A stretch of DNA of 64,000 nt from Perca fluviatilis (Eukaryota > Chordata > Actinopteri > Perciformes > Percidae), in assembly GCF_010015445.1 (NCBI RefSeq), contig NC_053126.1:17066169-17130168 (forward strand), given 5' to 3'. The position numbers and the translations under genes are program-made. Numbering within the stretch: the first letter of the stretch is position 1; each line of letters opens with the position of its first letter. The notes under the pieces are model-generated. The model did no database searches. It saw nothing but the letters and a program-made list of their open reading frames with translations, and had not been told where the DNA came from. Positions 1 through 14,808 of this stretch are shown here, piece by piece.

Positions 1-117
1 AGGAGAGATACTTGGATTTATCTTCAGTAGAATTAAAGTGAACAGTATATCAGGGGGAAAATGTGTATATACACATCGGTATCGGTATCGGCCAAAATCC
101 AATATCGTGCATCCCTA
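1..117. mobile_element. end of an hAT-type DNA transposon, cut by the window edge
   Basis: The stretch tcggtatcggtatcggcc followed by atatcgtgcatcccta is the usual end of teleost hAT elements whose terminal inverted repeat reads TAGGGATGCAC. The other end is outside the window. Confidence 0.6.
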
Positions 118-379
118 GTTGCAAACTACAGACATGTCCAGGCATGCCCGCTATGCCGCTGGCTTCAAACTTTAAACTCATCAACTAATCTTACTGTACA
201 AAGCACCAGATACAGAGTTTCGTTACAGTCTATCCTCCTGTGTGCCGCGCACACACACCCCTATGCTTTCGGCACTGATCGCTGAGGATCCATGTTTGAA
301 AAAAAAGTTAACGTACTGTGAACCACTGCTGGCAGGCAGCTTCTGCACACCGCCCATTGCGAGTCCACTGCACCACTGA

Positions 380-1060
380 TTTAAATCCACATGTCCCGCT
401 CAATTGTCAGTATCTACTCATTTTCTCTGGGCTAGTATTCCGTATCTCCTGAGAAAGCTCCAGCCAGCGTGTAGCGGAGTCTGACAGTCCAGGCAGAAAG
501 CCAGCGATCCGGGCAGGCACTGTGCCGCTGTCACGGCAAACTGCGGAGCTCCTGAACACTGAAACAGTCTTACTAAATTTGCAATTAGCCATCAATTTTT
601 GTAAAACGGCCCATATTTGAGCTTTATATAGTTGATTTCTCGCATAAAAAAGTCTCATAAGTGAATTTAGTAATGCAACAGCAGATGAACAATGTATAAC
701 ATTTCTGAGATTTGCACGAACGAGATTTAGAAGACTAACTGACCTCAGATCAGTTAGTGGCCTATGTAAATTTGGGGGCGTTACAAAGATAGAAGGTAGA
801 GCCAAATGAGAAGGATTTGGGATGTTGACGTCAACTTTTAGCTTTGTTCAGATTCGCCCATTTTCAGAGGCAGTTTCAAATTGTGAGATTTGCAGAGGAA
901 AGAGGTGTCAATGGGATTTTGAGGTTCTATGTATGTCCTATTTACCCTCCAAACTGTCGTTTTTCAACTATGACAGGGTAAAATCGGTTTTGCATTCTAT
1001 CACCCCTTTAACTTACATCACATCACTGAAGGTCAAAAACACTCTTGAAGGACCATAAGC
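380..1060. repeat. probable dispersed repeat, class unknown
   Basis: Moderately GC-rich sequence including gtaaaacggcccatatttg and ctgacctcagatcagttag. I recall similar sequence recurring in percomorph genomes. No ends, coding remnant or target duplication can be defined. The short open frames here on both strands have no recognisable content. Confidence 0.35.
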
Positions 1061-3780
<2,720 letters not shown>

Positions 3781-4942
3781 AGGTGGCTAAATAATGCTCC
3801 ACAGTTTTTGCACAATTTTTTTCGCACAATTTTGGCGATGGAAAAACGGGCATGGCCATTTTCAAAAGGGCCCCTTGACCTCTCACCTCAAGATATCTAC
3901 AGTAAATGAAAGGTACCCACGAGCCTTTAAAGACATGCCCATTTCATGCTAATCCCAGGCGTTTTTGGCAAAAAAAACATGCCATTTTCGCATGAAGTGT
4001 TATTTTCATGTAAAAATTATGCATTTAAAATATTTCTGCATACTGGGGTTCCTAAACAGTCTTGGAAACACATAAACTGGGTATAATTGGAAAGCTGAGA
4101 ATCTTCTTGAATCCATGAGCCCCATTTTATTCATGATTTATGTTAGTCCCAATAGACCATTTTTTGAAACGTGACCCCACTATGTAAAATGACCTGGTGT
4201 GACCTCTAGAATAAATCACAGCCTTAAGAAACTTTACAACCACAGACAACTTTACAAATAGAGACTGAGGGCATTCAGAGTGGCTTTCATAGGTATACTG
4301 ACAATAAGGGGGTTTCTTAGCAGTTTCCAGAACAGAAGTGCTCCCCAGCCAGTCACCAATAAAATGCAATTCTTGCAGAAATCTCCAAATGTCAAGTTTT
4401 TGATACCAAATCACAGGAGGGATTTTTCTCTGGTGTTCCTCAAGGTCTTAATGTGGTATTTGGAGGGATCCTGAAAAATGGTTAAAGTTTACACCCATGT
4501 GTATAATGGTCAAATGGTACAAAACTCATGTGGCAAATGGTATCAACCCAAAATGGCTTATGAGACATAATTGAGCATGATAATAGCCATCATATACTTC
4601 CATCATAATGTTCTAAGCCCTTATACACTCACAAAACACAATGACTACGTTTACATGCAGCCAATAACCCGTTCAAAACCGGAATATTAGCAATAACCCG
4701 GTCGTGCACGGCCATGTAAACACCGGCAAAAACCCGAATATGCTACCTGGGTTACCCTTTCTAACCCGAAATTTTGGTCATGTAAACGCCGTATCGGCAT
4801 ATCCCCATCAAAAGGAACATTGATTTGTGTTCTGTGCATGTTCTATTCGCAAGGAGTCTTGGTCTTTTGAGTAGAGGAACTCTTTGTATGCGCCAGAAAA
4901 CATAGTTATAATAATAATAATTATATACTATAATAATATAGT

Positions 4943-4943
4943 T

Positions 4944-4984
<41 letters not shown>

Positions 4985-5290
4985 ATATATATATACACAC
5001 ATATATATATATATACACACATATATATATATATATACACACACATATATATATATACATATATATATATATACATAATATATAGATGTGTATATCTATA
5101 TATGTATATATATAGATGTGTATATATATATGTGTGTGTGTATGTATATATATATATACACATACACATATATATATACACACTACACACACACATATAT
5201 ATACACACATACACATACACATATATATATATACACACACATACATATACACATATATATATATATACACACACATACATATACACATAC

Positions 5291-5327
<37 letters not shown>

Positions 5328-5349
5328 CTGTATATATATATATATATAT
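4943..5349. repeat. compound AT/CA/TG dinucleotide repeat
   Basis: Interleaved (TA)n, (CA)n and (TG)n blocks over about 400 bp, inside the Harbinger-like element. Long Ile/Tyr/Val/His frames are open in several frames on both strands, only because the repeat lacks stop codons. Confidence 0.95.
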
Positions 5350-5363
5350 GCAGCACAGCACCA

Positions 5364-5500
5364 CACTTTTGGAGCGAGGAGGAAACCAATTTCTTCATTA
5401 GTGTCGTGAAAACCATGAATATAATGTCTTTTGACGGCAGAAAGTACCGGAGATAGTGAGATTTATAAGAAGGTGACCGAAAAGTTATTGCGGTCTTAAG
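5364..5500 (+). pseudogene. relic of a Harbinger Myb/SANT-like DNA-binding protein
   Basis: Translation gives [20 protein letters not shown], then GRKYRR and a stop. After a frame change it gives [12 protein letters not shown]. The W-(S/T)-x-E-E-(T/V)-x-x-(F/L) start and the (I/L)xxK(V/I)xxKL end are typical of the Myb/SANT (trihelix-like) partner protein of PIF/Harbinger transposons. It is a short fragment with a stop and a frame break and is not functional. Confidence 0.5.
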
Positions 5501-5860
5501 GTTGTCCGGTATACGGCCCAGACGCTTAACCGTGGCGTCGCGCACGCTGTCCGGGATATTGCCAATTGATTACAAATTCCATGTAGGAGTAACTCTCTCT
5601 GCTCACACATGTAAACGGGTTATTCCGAATGTTTCAGAAACCCGAATAGTGACCTTAACCCGACCATAACCCGAATTTTGACAGCTTGTAAACGTAGTCA
5701 ATGTTTATTACATATTTATAACTAGAAGAACTTGACACACTGCGCTGAGCAGCATCCCCAACTTATCATTGGGTATATACTATCTCCTCCTAAAGATGCC
5801 CAATCCCCCCCCCCCCCTAAAAAAGATGGGTCTATGGTGGGTCTCTAAGAGTTAAGTAAC

Positions 5861-8166
5861 TCAAGTAGAGTTTTGCATTAAAATTGTAGGACTGCTTAGT
5901 GGACTGCTAAGATATGTTATACTTTATGTAATACAATCACAGGCTCGCATCTCTGCTGACTCAAAGGGAAAGCATCTTACTCCATGTCATAGTCTTCACA
6001 TTGCATTAGATGTATGTGCTTTTAATTCTAATGACATTAGCAGAAACCTGGTTTTAGCCTTTGGCATAGTCACAGACTGATATCATCAGAAAAACTGTTT
6101 GGGAGTTCCTGAAATGTGAATAATCCAAATCAGTGTTAATGCATCAGGCTTACAAAGAGGCGAGGTGCCAACATTTGGCACCACATCACTTTTCCATGGA
6201 AAGTGAAAACCTCTACCTTATTCAGTTTGGGTTATTAGGACACAATTTTGTTGTGCAACTAAAACACTTTGGAGACATGAGTGGATCTTAATTTCAGAAG
6301 CTATACTCCAGCACGCAGATGCCCTCCACTGTTTCCAAAATCTTAAATTTGAACATTTTCTCACCAACAATATACTCCCCATCAACACGGCCAAGTGGTA
6401 TGCATACCATTTTTGTGTCCCCAGAAAAAGTTTAGGAATAACATTTGCTCATTGGAATAACAGGTAACAATAACAGTGTAGCCATGGCCTCAGGAGAGAC
6501 AGACAGTCAGAACAGCAGGCTGCCAGAACACAGTCCAGACCACAAGGGAAGCATTAACTGCTCTATAAATGCCAGGAATATAAGTGTAGTGTTGTTTTCT
6601 AATGGACAATGCATAATGCAGCATATACAGTAAAGGCAGCATTAAGTCACATTGATCATCACACAAATGTGCTTCCCAGCTGAAATGTATTATAAAAATG
6701 TCAAACAATGTCCTATTGATTACGCATGCAGGATAAAATATGATACATTACACTGTCTGAGCTGCATTTCATTGCAAAATTGGAAAGAAATGCTCCCTCT
6801 ATTCATCTACTGTCATCTCCTTGCAACCAATTTACTTCCTGCCTCAGCTATGAGAAACAATGAAGTTACCCTGATTAAAAGACATTTCCTTCCTCCACCA
6901 TTCACAGTTATGCCTGGAATGGCTGCAGTATTTACTCAGGCCTGAAGCGGTAAACTGCAGATCCCACACGGCAAATGCATCATAGGCTACAAAGGCCAAG
7001 GGTTCCTGGGACCGTAGTTCTTCTTAATCCAAGTTGGTTTATATTTCAAAACCTTCTGTACTGCATGCATCCATGGGTGCCTTGACGAGACCCAATGCAG
7101 GATTTACTGTACAAAACTGTACAGGAGCACATTGTTGGCCCCTGGGTTAGGGCCCCTGAAACTCTCCTTTCCCCCAACTAGTGACAAATATGTTTATGAT
7201 GTTTTATTCCCACTTCTTGTGGTTTCAAACTTGAAAAAAAAGCACATTTCTAAAAGCCTCTCTGAGTCCTGGAAGTTATAACACACCACTCTTAATGTTG
7301 AACTAACACAAACAAAAAAAAATAACTCTGTTATGCTCCTTAAATGTAGGCTGTACTTACCAGGGAAAATAAAAGACCTGGCACACAGCAGGACATACAG
7401 TATTATTCACATTTATCAATATCGAATTGTCACAAACAATCAAGCAACTTCACCTGCTGCAGGAACATTGAAAAGCTTGTATTGCTGGACTATCACAGAG
7501 AGAGTGATCAGCACTGGTCTAATTATGTCCAGCACTACAAGCTAGCCAACATTGCTTGTGAGAGTCTCCGCAGAGGGGGGCACTAAGAGCTCAGCATGAT
7601 CAAGTTTTTATTATACTGTACGTATACAGGTATATCAGGAAGACATGGATTACACTGCCATCTAGTGTAATAATAAGGGACAATTATAGGTGCCTTCTTC
7701 TAGCCTGACAAGCCAAACCCCTGGCTGCAAATTACATTTGCTGCCAATAGGGTGTGTCTAGATTTCTAGGCTAGCCTTCTTCCATTTTCCAATGTAATGT
7801 AAACCCATAGATATTTTCCATTCCACTCCAAAAAGTGACAAGAGGAGTTAGGTGGTAGCCATTATCTCTGCCCTGTTTTTATTCAAGATACATAATTCTC
7901 CTCCTCAGAGACACATAATGACAGAGGCTTAAGCAAATGGTGGTGACATTATTTATGCAGAATTAATTGAGGACAGAAATCAAAAGCAGCTGTTACCTAT
8001 TAGCTCCTCTACCAATCAGATAAACTATAACCACAAAAGCAAGCAAGTGGCCAAACACATTTTTAATTTTGATATTTAAATTAGAATGCTGAGAAATCAT
8101 GTACTGTCATCTGCTGTGTGTAGGAAAATATCAGAATAACTCCGGCCTATCGCCCTAAAGAGGATG
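5861..8166. other. intergenic, nothing firmly recognised
   Basis: AT-rich sequence without coding signal. A short possible MITE with ends tctagcctg and taggctag lies at about 7698-7774, too short to assign. Confidence 0.4.
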
Positions 8167-8369
8167 ACATAAATTAGTGGTGGGTGGATCGATCCAAATA
8201 TTGATAATATCCATACCAACGTTGGTATTGATATTGATCAATACAAGTGTAATAAGATCTGTCTGTTTAAGTGTCGCTGCTTTCAAGTGCCGCTCCTGTC
8301 ACAGCGCAGAGCAGGCACACTTAGCTCCTCCTCCCCAAGGGTGTAAGCGAGCGTCTGGCTAGCGTAGCT

Positions 8370-9535
8370 CTTATGGCGCCATTTTGATGTTAACAAGCGC
8401 TCACCCCCCGTTAGCATCCCATTGACTGCCATTCATTTTGACAGCGAATAACTTTACATCTGAAGTGTTTAAAGACTCTATTTGTCCATTGTTTATTTCT
8501 AGAGAAACACAACAATGTATAAAAGGCTGCATTACCTTGTATCTCATGTTATGGCTCCGTAGCAGACATTTTTGTAAAAATAGGTTAACGATTGTGTCAT
8601 AACCACGCAACTTTCTGTCGCATAGTAGAGGAATTACCATATAATACAGGAGAAGCTCGCAGGCAGTTTCGACTTATATTAACTGTTTAAGTTTAAAGGT
8701 CCCATGACATGGTGCTCTTTGGATGCTTTTATATAGACCTTAGTGATCCCCTAATACTGTATCTGAAGTCTCTTTCCCATAATTCAGCCTTGGTGCAAAA
8801 TTACAGCCACTAGAGTCAGTCCCACAATGAGCTTTCCTTAGTATGTGCCATTTCTGTGTCTGTAGCTATTGAGGAGGAGAGAGGGGGGGTTGCAAGGTGG
8901 ATGTTGGGGGTGTGGCCTTGACCAACTGCCACTTTGCTCGTTTGAAAGCCATGATGTCTCTCTTTCTAATGGGTGGGCCAAATTCTCTGGGTGGTCAAAG
9001 CAGAGAAAGGGGAGGTAACCTTGGTCCTTATGACCTCATAAGGAGCAAGATTCCAGATTGGCCCATCTGAGCTTTCATTTTCTCAAAGGCCGAGCAGGAT
9101 ACCCAGGGCTCGGTTTACACCTATCACAATTTCTAGCCACTGGGGGACCATAGGCAGGCTGGGGGAACTCATATTAATGTTAAAAAACCTCATAAAGTGA
9201 AATTTTCATGCCATGGGACCTTTAATTACTAATGTTAACTAGCATGTTAGTTAGCAATAATGAGCCTGTGCTTATGTTATCTCCTTATCTCCTTACATAT
9301 ACCTACGCTCTCCGTCTCCGCAAGATTCGGAATGATTGAGATTTCTCTTGGCACAGTTACCAGAAGACTTCCAACTTTCAGACAGGTTGCTCACGTCACA
9401 TCTACGTCTTCAAGCTCAGTTGGAGGCTGCGGAGTAACGCTCAGCGCTCACCGGAAAGTGCTTCTAATATCCTTCACTGGTCTCCGTCCAGAGCAACGGG
9501 ATCTGTTGGTCCATTCTATATAATGTCTATGCTCC
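8370..9535. repeat. dispersed repeat split by the 8697-9221 MITE
   Basis: The left part begins near gcgctcaccccccgttagca and the right part includes tccgcaagattcggaatg and ends near tatataatgtctatg. I recall these two parts as one repeat in percomorph genomes, so the MITE appears to have landed inside it. The class is not known. Confidence 0.45.
8697..9221. mobile_element. 525-bp MITE with TTAA duplication (piggyBac-type)
   Basis: Inverted ends AGGTCCCATGACATG and CATGCCATGGGACCT, directly flanked by TTAA at 8693-8696 and 9222-9225, the target of piggyBac transposases. There is no coding capacity. I recall this as a common MITE of percomorph fish. Confidence 0.85.
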
Positions 9536-10230
9536 CCCCCCCTCTTGTGATTTGATGTTGTACTGTCACATGACTCAGTGGTGCCGGACAAACAAGCAAG
9601 ACACCAGTCAGGCCCGGCAGCAAAATTACGAATCCCAATTGGTTGGGGTTAGGCATTTGACCTTGAGTGGTTAAGGTTAGGATAGCCGATTGGTCGGGAT
9701 ATGACCTGAACAAATCAGGTTACGTTACTTTGCGTAAGCATGGACGCCCAGCCAATAGTAGCTATTGAAGGGCGGTTCTTGGCGGCTAACGCTAACGCTA
9801 GCATGCTACGTCGTTCTCAATAGCAAAGCACTGCTACAACACACACAAGTTCACCATAATCTACAAAAGAACTACTTACATGTGCGCCCTCATTTAGAAG
9901 TCTCCCAGCTAATCCTGCCTTGTAACTGACCAAAGTTGAAGAAACAGCTTTCTTTTACGGTCTCTAGAGTTAGCTAGCTGACATGCTCTACATCTGAGCT
10001 ACTGCGCATGTGCGAGTGCAATCAAAGATAGTAGTGAAGAAGAAGATGAAAAGAGGTCTCACTCTGTAGCTAAAACAGAAACCAGGTGAAAAGAGGATCT
10101 GCAGCAGTGAGAGAGAGCTGTGCAGTACAACAACAATATGGTGTTTTTTGAAAATTAAACCATGTAAACCTATTCTGGTACAACATTAAAATACAGTTAT
10201 GAACCTGAAAATGAGCATAATATGGGCGCT
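9536..10230. mobile_element. non-autonomous TTAA-type element, right end clear, left end not found
   Basis: The right end reads catattatgctcattttcag-like in reverse complement (gagcataatatgggcgct) and is followed by TTAA at 10231-10234. The interior includes gctaacgctaacgctagcat and the tail aaaccatgtaaacctattc. The mirror left end (agcgccc) is not visible, so the left part is truncated or fused to the neighbouring repeat. Confidence 0.55.
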
Positions 10231-10441
10231 TTAACTTATTAATAATCCAAAGGAAAAATCACAGAACCACTTAAAGGTCATGACAATTCATTCAGATTTA
10301 GCAATTTGATGATGAATCCACCTTAATTATTAAAAAAGTATCAGTATCGGTATCGTATCTGTATCGGTGATACTGGCCCTGTATTTACTTGGTGTCGGAT
10401 CGATACCAAATTTTGCAGTATTGCACACCACTAGCATAAAT

Positions 10442-12056
10442 TACCAGCTGTGGCGTTTCTGTCTACGTAGCATGTTGGCCAAACTGCACTCCAAACTTCT
10501 GCACAAGTATAATCTAATGTTCAAACTGGCAAGTCTAGCCAAGATGGGCTGCCAGACAGTCTGCACACCAAATTAATTGCACTAGCAGTAGGGGACCAAG
10601 TAGATTTCTTTACATCTAAGACACAATCTATTAAAAACAGGCAATGGATTAGGAGTACAAATATGTCACAACACCAAATACTGTAATTATACTTTTCATT
10701 ATGTATAACAAACACCTTGCTCTTTCACAGAGGATTTCTGAAGAGGTTTCACAGATGGAATTAGCAGACTGGAAGGCTGAGTATATAAGTGGAGGATTGA
10801 TAGTGTGACAATAAAACTTTTGTGTAGTTATATTTTAATATAGTCCAGTTTGGCTTTTAAGAATCTAATCTTCCTCAAGTAAATCTCAAGCAATTATTAA
10901 AAAAAAAATCTTTACCTCTAACCTTAAAGCTGCTTTGCATAGACAAATGATGATATAAGATTCAATTATTAAAACTTTATACTTTACCTACTTATCCTTT
11001 TAAAGTAGGAACCAGATACTAGCCTGAATTTAATCTCAGACACAAGGGGGCAGTGGAGGTAAGCTTGTTGCAGCTTGTCACTTGGCTCCTTTGAATCTGG
11101 GAAGTTAAAATGATATCTGAAGTGTTGCTTCAGTACTACACAGTGATAATTTTAAAATCTTCTCAGTCCATGTGCCCTCCGTCAGATCTGTCCAAATATA
11201 GAGCTAAGTATGAAGCTACAAGAGTGTGATAATATTAGTCAGTGATTATCTCCCTTGGAGGCAAATCGTTGCGAGTGAATCCATCATGATTCTGCAGGAT
11301 GTTATCTGTTCCCAAATGTCCAACTATATTAAAACAATGGTTGGTAAATTTACATTTATTTCACTCATTTCTAAGAGGATGAATAAAAGTTTCACTGAAG
11401 TACTGTATTTAAGTCAGTGTGACTCTTGTCTTTTAGAGGGGTTCCTCTTAGCAGACTTTGCTGCTTCACTACATCAAACACAAAGCCCAAGTAATGAATC
11501 TGTACAACTTTCTGCGTCCTTGAGTGTCTCAATAAATCTAATTAAGGGGCTGCTTGGGGCATCATGATTACCTGGGGGCCCAGCAGAGTTTAAAAATGAA
11601 AGTGAGGGTATAAGCGTTAGATGTTCAGCTGTTAATAATAATAATGCTTAGAGTTCATATGTCTGTCATTCAAATTTTGTTGCACAAAGGTCATAAGAAT
11701 TTGGCCACCAAATGGAAAATATGACAAAATCTAAAACATACAAATAACTTCTCAATGCCTAAAAATATGGAATTTGCTAAATTTGTGAAACATTATTTTG
11801 TAAAGAACTTGAATTTGACTAAGACTAAACTTGTTCTTTGGTCGGAGGCCTAAATGTTCATTAAAATTCCTTGAAAAACATCAAATTCAGTTTTGTTTTT
11901 TTGGTGTCCTGCAAACAAAGAAATAAGTAAACAGAACTGAAAACATAAAGTCCTTGGTGGAGGGAATCTGGAGTTCTGATGGGAAATCATAAACTGTAAA
12001 AATAAATGCACTATATTAATTTGAAATCAACTCTTTACTTGCTTGTTGCATCAGGC
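10442..12056. other. intergenic, nothing recognised
   Basis: AT-rich sequence. The longest open frame (11226-11567) has no recognisable motif. Confidence 0.45.
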
Positions 12057-12480
12057 AACAAGTAAGTAAGTAAAATGTATTTATAGAGCGCTTATCACAG
12101 ATAAAAAAAATCACAAAGTGCTTTCCATGAAACATAAATACAAGATGATACATAAAAACACAATACACAGTTTATACATAAAGAATAAAGTGCAGACAGG
12201 TCAACCAAAAGCCTGTTTAAAAAGGTAGGTCTTTAACTGATTTTTAAAAGAGTCCACAGAATCAGCAGAACATAAGGGAGAAGGCAGAGCATGCCACAGT
12301 CTTGGTGCTACTGACTCGAAAGATGATCGCCACAGGTCTTAAGCCGGGTGTGTGGAACAGTCAGTAGATTTACATACATACTGTAAAATGACCGTAGAGA
12401 GCGAGCTGTCAAATATGGTTGCAGTAGGTTGGACACATATGCAAGTGCAATAAACCTTATCCTCAAACATATACTGGTAA
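12057..12480 (-). mobile_element. 3' end of an L2-type LINE
   Basis: The minus strand encodes the C-terminal end of a LINE reverse-transcriptase ORF: LLTVPHTRLKTCGDHLSS, a frame change, then VAPRLWHALP and VDSFKNQLKTYLFKQAFG with a stop at 12201-12203. The family pattern is TRLKTxGDRxFxxxAPxLWNxLP ... FKxxLKTxLFxxAF. The 3' UTR (agcgctctataaatacatt) and a short tail of ACTT units at 12057-12075 follow. The fragment is 5'-truncated and broken, as usual for LINE copies. Confidence 0.8.
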
Positions 12481-14608
12481 ACCTTTCAACTAATACTGCA
12501 ATCATTTGTCCTGTTGCTTTGTCCAAAGGTATGCTCTCACATTTTCTCTTAACAATTATCTCATAAGCCCAAGTGCTCAATTTCCTTTGTCTTATTTTAG
12601 TAAGAAATATCACTAAGAATTCAATAAGAAATGTAGAAAGACACAAGTGTTTTTTCCATGCACCTAATAAACATGTAATGACAAAAGTTATGAATGCAGT
12701 ATGACTGATTAGTATTACATGTCAGATAGGATAGGAGGCATATTGTGAATTTAGTTTTAAGAGTAGCCGACCAATCCTAATTAAAGGAGTAACTTAATTA
12801 CTCATAAGTCATTTCTTTTCCAAACAGTATGTTGCTCTCTCAGTGTGACTGCAGTTAAGTCGGAGTCCGCAGCAGTGATTAAAGCCCATACAAATAACCC
12901 AGCCTCGACTGGACTCTCACTGAATATAAATGTCAGAACAATTTGAGATGTGGGACACTGTCATCTGGCAAAAATTTCACTGGAGCCACAAATGCTTCTG
13001 AGCCCTATCATCTGGAGAAGCATGACATTTGTTTTAAATAGATAACAGTTGAAGAGTTGATATGAAATCCCCCTGGGTACTGTAGCTGAAAAGCTCATTA
13101 GCCTTTTCATTTTTTTTTCCATCTATAGCATTTAGTTTGTAGTTGTCCATTAGTGTTTCCATAATAACCCAACTTTGACACAAAAGGACTAACTCACATT
13201 GTAATCAAGAAGCTATTTGGGGGTATTTGTCAAATTACAAGAACTTTTCTGAGTTATTTGCTTTTGCTCACCGGTAGTTTGTATTTAATTGAATTTAATT
13301 GACTAGTCAGTATAATCATTGTCAATACCGCTTTCCGAGGAGCCCTGGGTACAACAGTATATTAAAATCAACACAAACAACTGTAATTAAAAGTAGATCT
13401 GCAACTAACCTATATTTTTATTATCAATTAAGTTGGCAATTCTTTTCTTTATTGAATCATTTTGTGTATAAAATATCTGAAAATTATGAAAAAAATCAAT
13501 TACAATTTCCCAGAACCCAATATGTTTTCCTAAAAGGTATTCCACCTCTCAACGGTGAATCATTTATCAAAATAGTTGCTAGTTATTATTTATTGATTTA
13601 CTATTCCATTAATTTACCTTTGTTTAAGCTCTAATTACAAACACATCAAATGACAGTGTGCTGCAGTTTTGTCCAGCAAAGATGGACTGACCCAGATTTG
13701 AGTTCACTTTTCAAAGTGTGTAAATTATTCTTCAAGTTCTGCAATGAGGCTTCAGTTTGTTACTTTTTAGACCCGTCTAGCTGATTCCAGATAATCACAA
13801 CTATAATACTAACCAATATTAACCATCACTATCAATACATAATATATTTGTCATCATATGGTAAAAAAAATAGACATCCTCTAGTACGTGACTTTTTGTT
13901 ACATACTGTAATAGAGTAGATACTTAAAAAGATAAAAATGTATTGTGAATTTGTAATTCAAGTTTTCATATTTCAGTGAACAAGGAGACAGTGGACTCTG
14001 TGGGTATAAATGCCAATAATACAACAACACAGAAAGACTCATACTTGATCACTAGCTTTTTAAATCTGCATGTGTTGTTTGAGTGTGATGTCAAATAAAT
14101 ATCTGAGGCTGTCAGAAAACAAGTTCCATAAACATAAAATGTATAGCTGTGATGGAGACAGTTGTCAGTTTCAATTCTGCTCCACCAAACGACTTAAGCA
14201 ATAAAGCTGTGAAAATATTGGACAGACGGAACAGCGTGGAGAGATATACGACTTGGGGAAAGTAAATTTGCAGAAAGAAAGTGAACAGCAGCAATAAATG
14301 TCCATCCTAGCTGTGGTAACATACAGCTTTGACAGAAGCTCAGGCGAATAAAAGCACAATTTGTCGTAAATGGAAAAGTCTTCTGGCCCTCACACAAATT
14401 GGGCAGCTTGATCATGTTGTCAAAATAGTCACAAATGTTGTGGCAGCACCACCAGCTCATTAAAACAAGTTAACATATTGTAACTCAACATGACAACGTA
14501 CATTCTTGAATTACGAAAGACAAATCTGCGAAATTAGTGACAATTTTTATCTGATGATTGCCTTCAAACTGCTATTCCACGAATTACGCAAACTAAGGAG
14601 ACTGACAG
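12481..14608. other. intergenic, nothing recognised
   Basis: AT-rich sequence with random short frames. No transposon ends or coding signal were found. Confidence 0.45.
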
Positions 14609-14682
14609 AAAACATTCCGTCACATTAACACACAATGAGCTGATGTATCAGCTCATTGTGTGTTAATGTAACGGAATGCTTT
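14609..14682. repeat. near-perfect palindrome (35-bp arms, 4-bp loop)
   Basis: The left arm (14609-14643) and right arm (14648-14682) are inverted copies that differ at two positions. The loop is tgta. The innermost part reads caatgagctga-tgta-tcagctcattg. It would form a strong hairpin in DNA or RNA. It could be a snap-back duplication, a tiny MITE or a pre-miRNA-like hairpin. Confidence 0.9.
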
Positions 14683-14748
14683 CACATAATCATTGCAGAT
14701 GAGGATGGGCAGACCTGAGACTTTCCCTCAAAAGGTCAAATTTAGAAA

Positions 14749-14750
<2 letters not shown>

Positions 14751-14800
<50 letters not shown>

Positions 14801-14808
14801 GTATGTGT
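14751..14808. repeat. (GT)n microsatellite
   Basis: About 20 GT units followed by GTATGTATGTGTATGTG, starting about 70 bp right of the palindrome. Cys-Val frames here are artefacts. Confidence 0.95.

Larger units (their letters stand above)
4643..5699. mobile_element. PIF/Harbinger-like DNA transposon, non-autonomous, with 3-bp target duplication
   Basis: The ends are inverted repeats: GACTACGTTTACA at the left and TGTAAACGTAGTC at the right, each in a larger repeat rich in aacccg/cgggtt. The bases AAT flank both ends (4640-4642 and 5700-5702), a 3-bp duplication as made by PIF/Harbinger, although TWA is more usual. The centre (4943-5349) has been replaced or expanded by AT/CA/TG dinucleotide sequence. 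Right of this, 5370-5456 reads [13 protein letters not shown], a remnant of a Myb/SANT-like Harbinger protein, followed in another frame by [10 protein letters not shown]. Confidence 0.75.
3781..5860. repeat. old dispersed repeat, interrupted by a Harbinger element
   Basis: Sequence at about 3781-4642 (for example gcatggccattttcaaaag, ggcatttcatgct-like blocks, aatggcttatgagacataa) appears to continue at 5703 after the inserted element and on to about 5860 (catccccaacttatcattgg). I recall it as a repeat found in many percomorph genomes, but I cannot name its class or fix its ends. Confidence 0.4.
8175..10433. mobile_element. hAT-type element (composite) with 8-bp target duplication and nested insertions
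   Basis: The outer ends are TAGTGGTG at 8175-8182 and CACCACTA at 10426-10433, with inner atcgatcc/ggatcgat and repeated tatcggtatcg motifs typical of one teleost hAT family. The flanks are acataaat (8167-8174) and gcataaat (10434-10441), identical at 7 of 8 bases, fitting an 8-bp hAT duplication. The 2.3-kb interior is mostly other repeats: an older repeat at about 8370-9530, a TTAA-type MITE at 8697-9221 inside that, and a further element ending at 10230. No intact transposase is present. Confidence 0.7.

Noticed and set aside
4761..5545. Long overlapping open frames of Ile, Tyr, Val, Cys and His on both strands
   Set aside because: They are translations of the AT/CA/TG dinucleotide repeat, which has no stop codons in several frames. 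Only the short Myb-like relic beyond it has protein character.
12308..12646. Minus-strand 112-codon frame as a gene
   Set aside because: Its last part is the C-terminal end of an L2-type LINE protein; the first part has no recognisable content.
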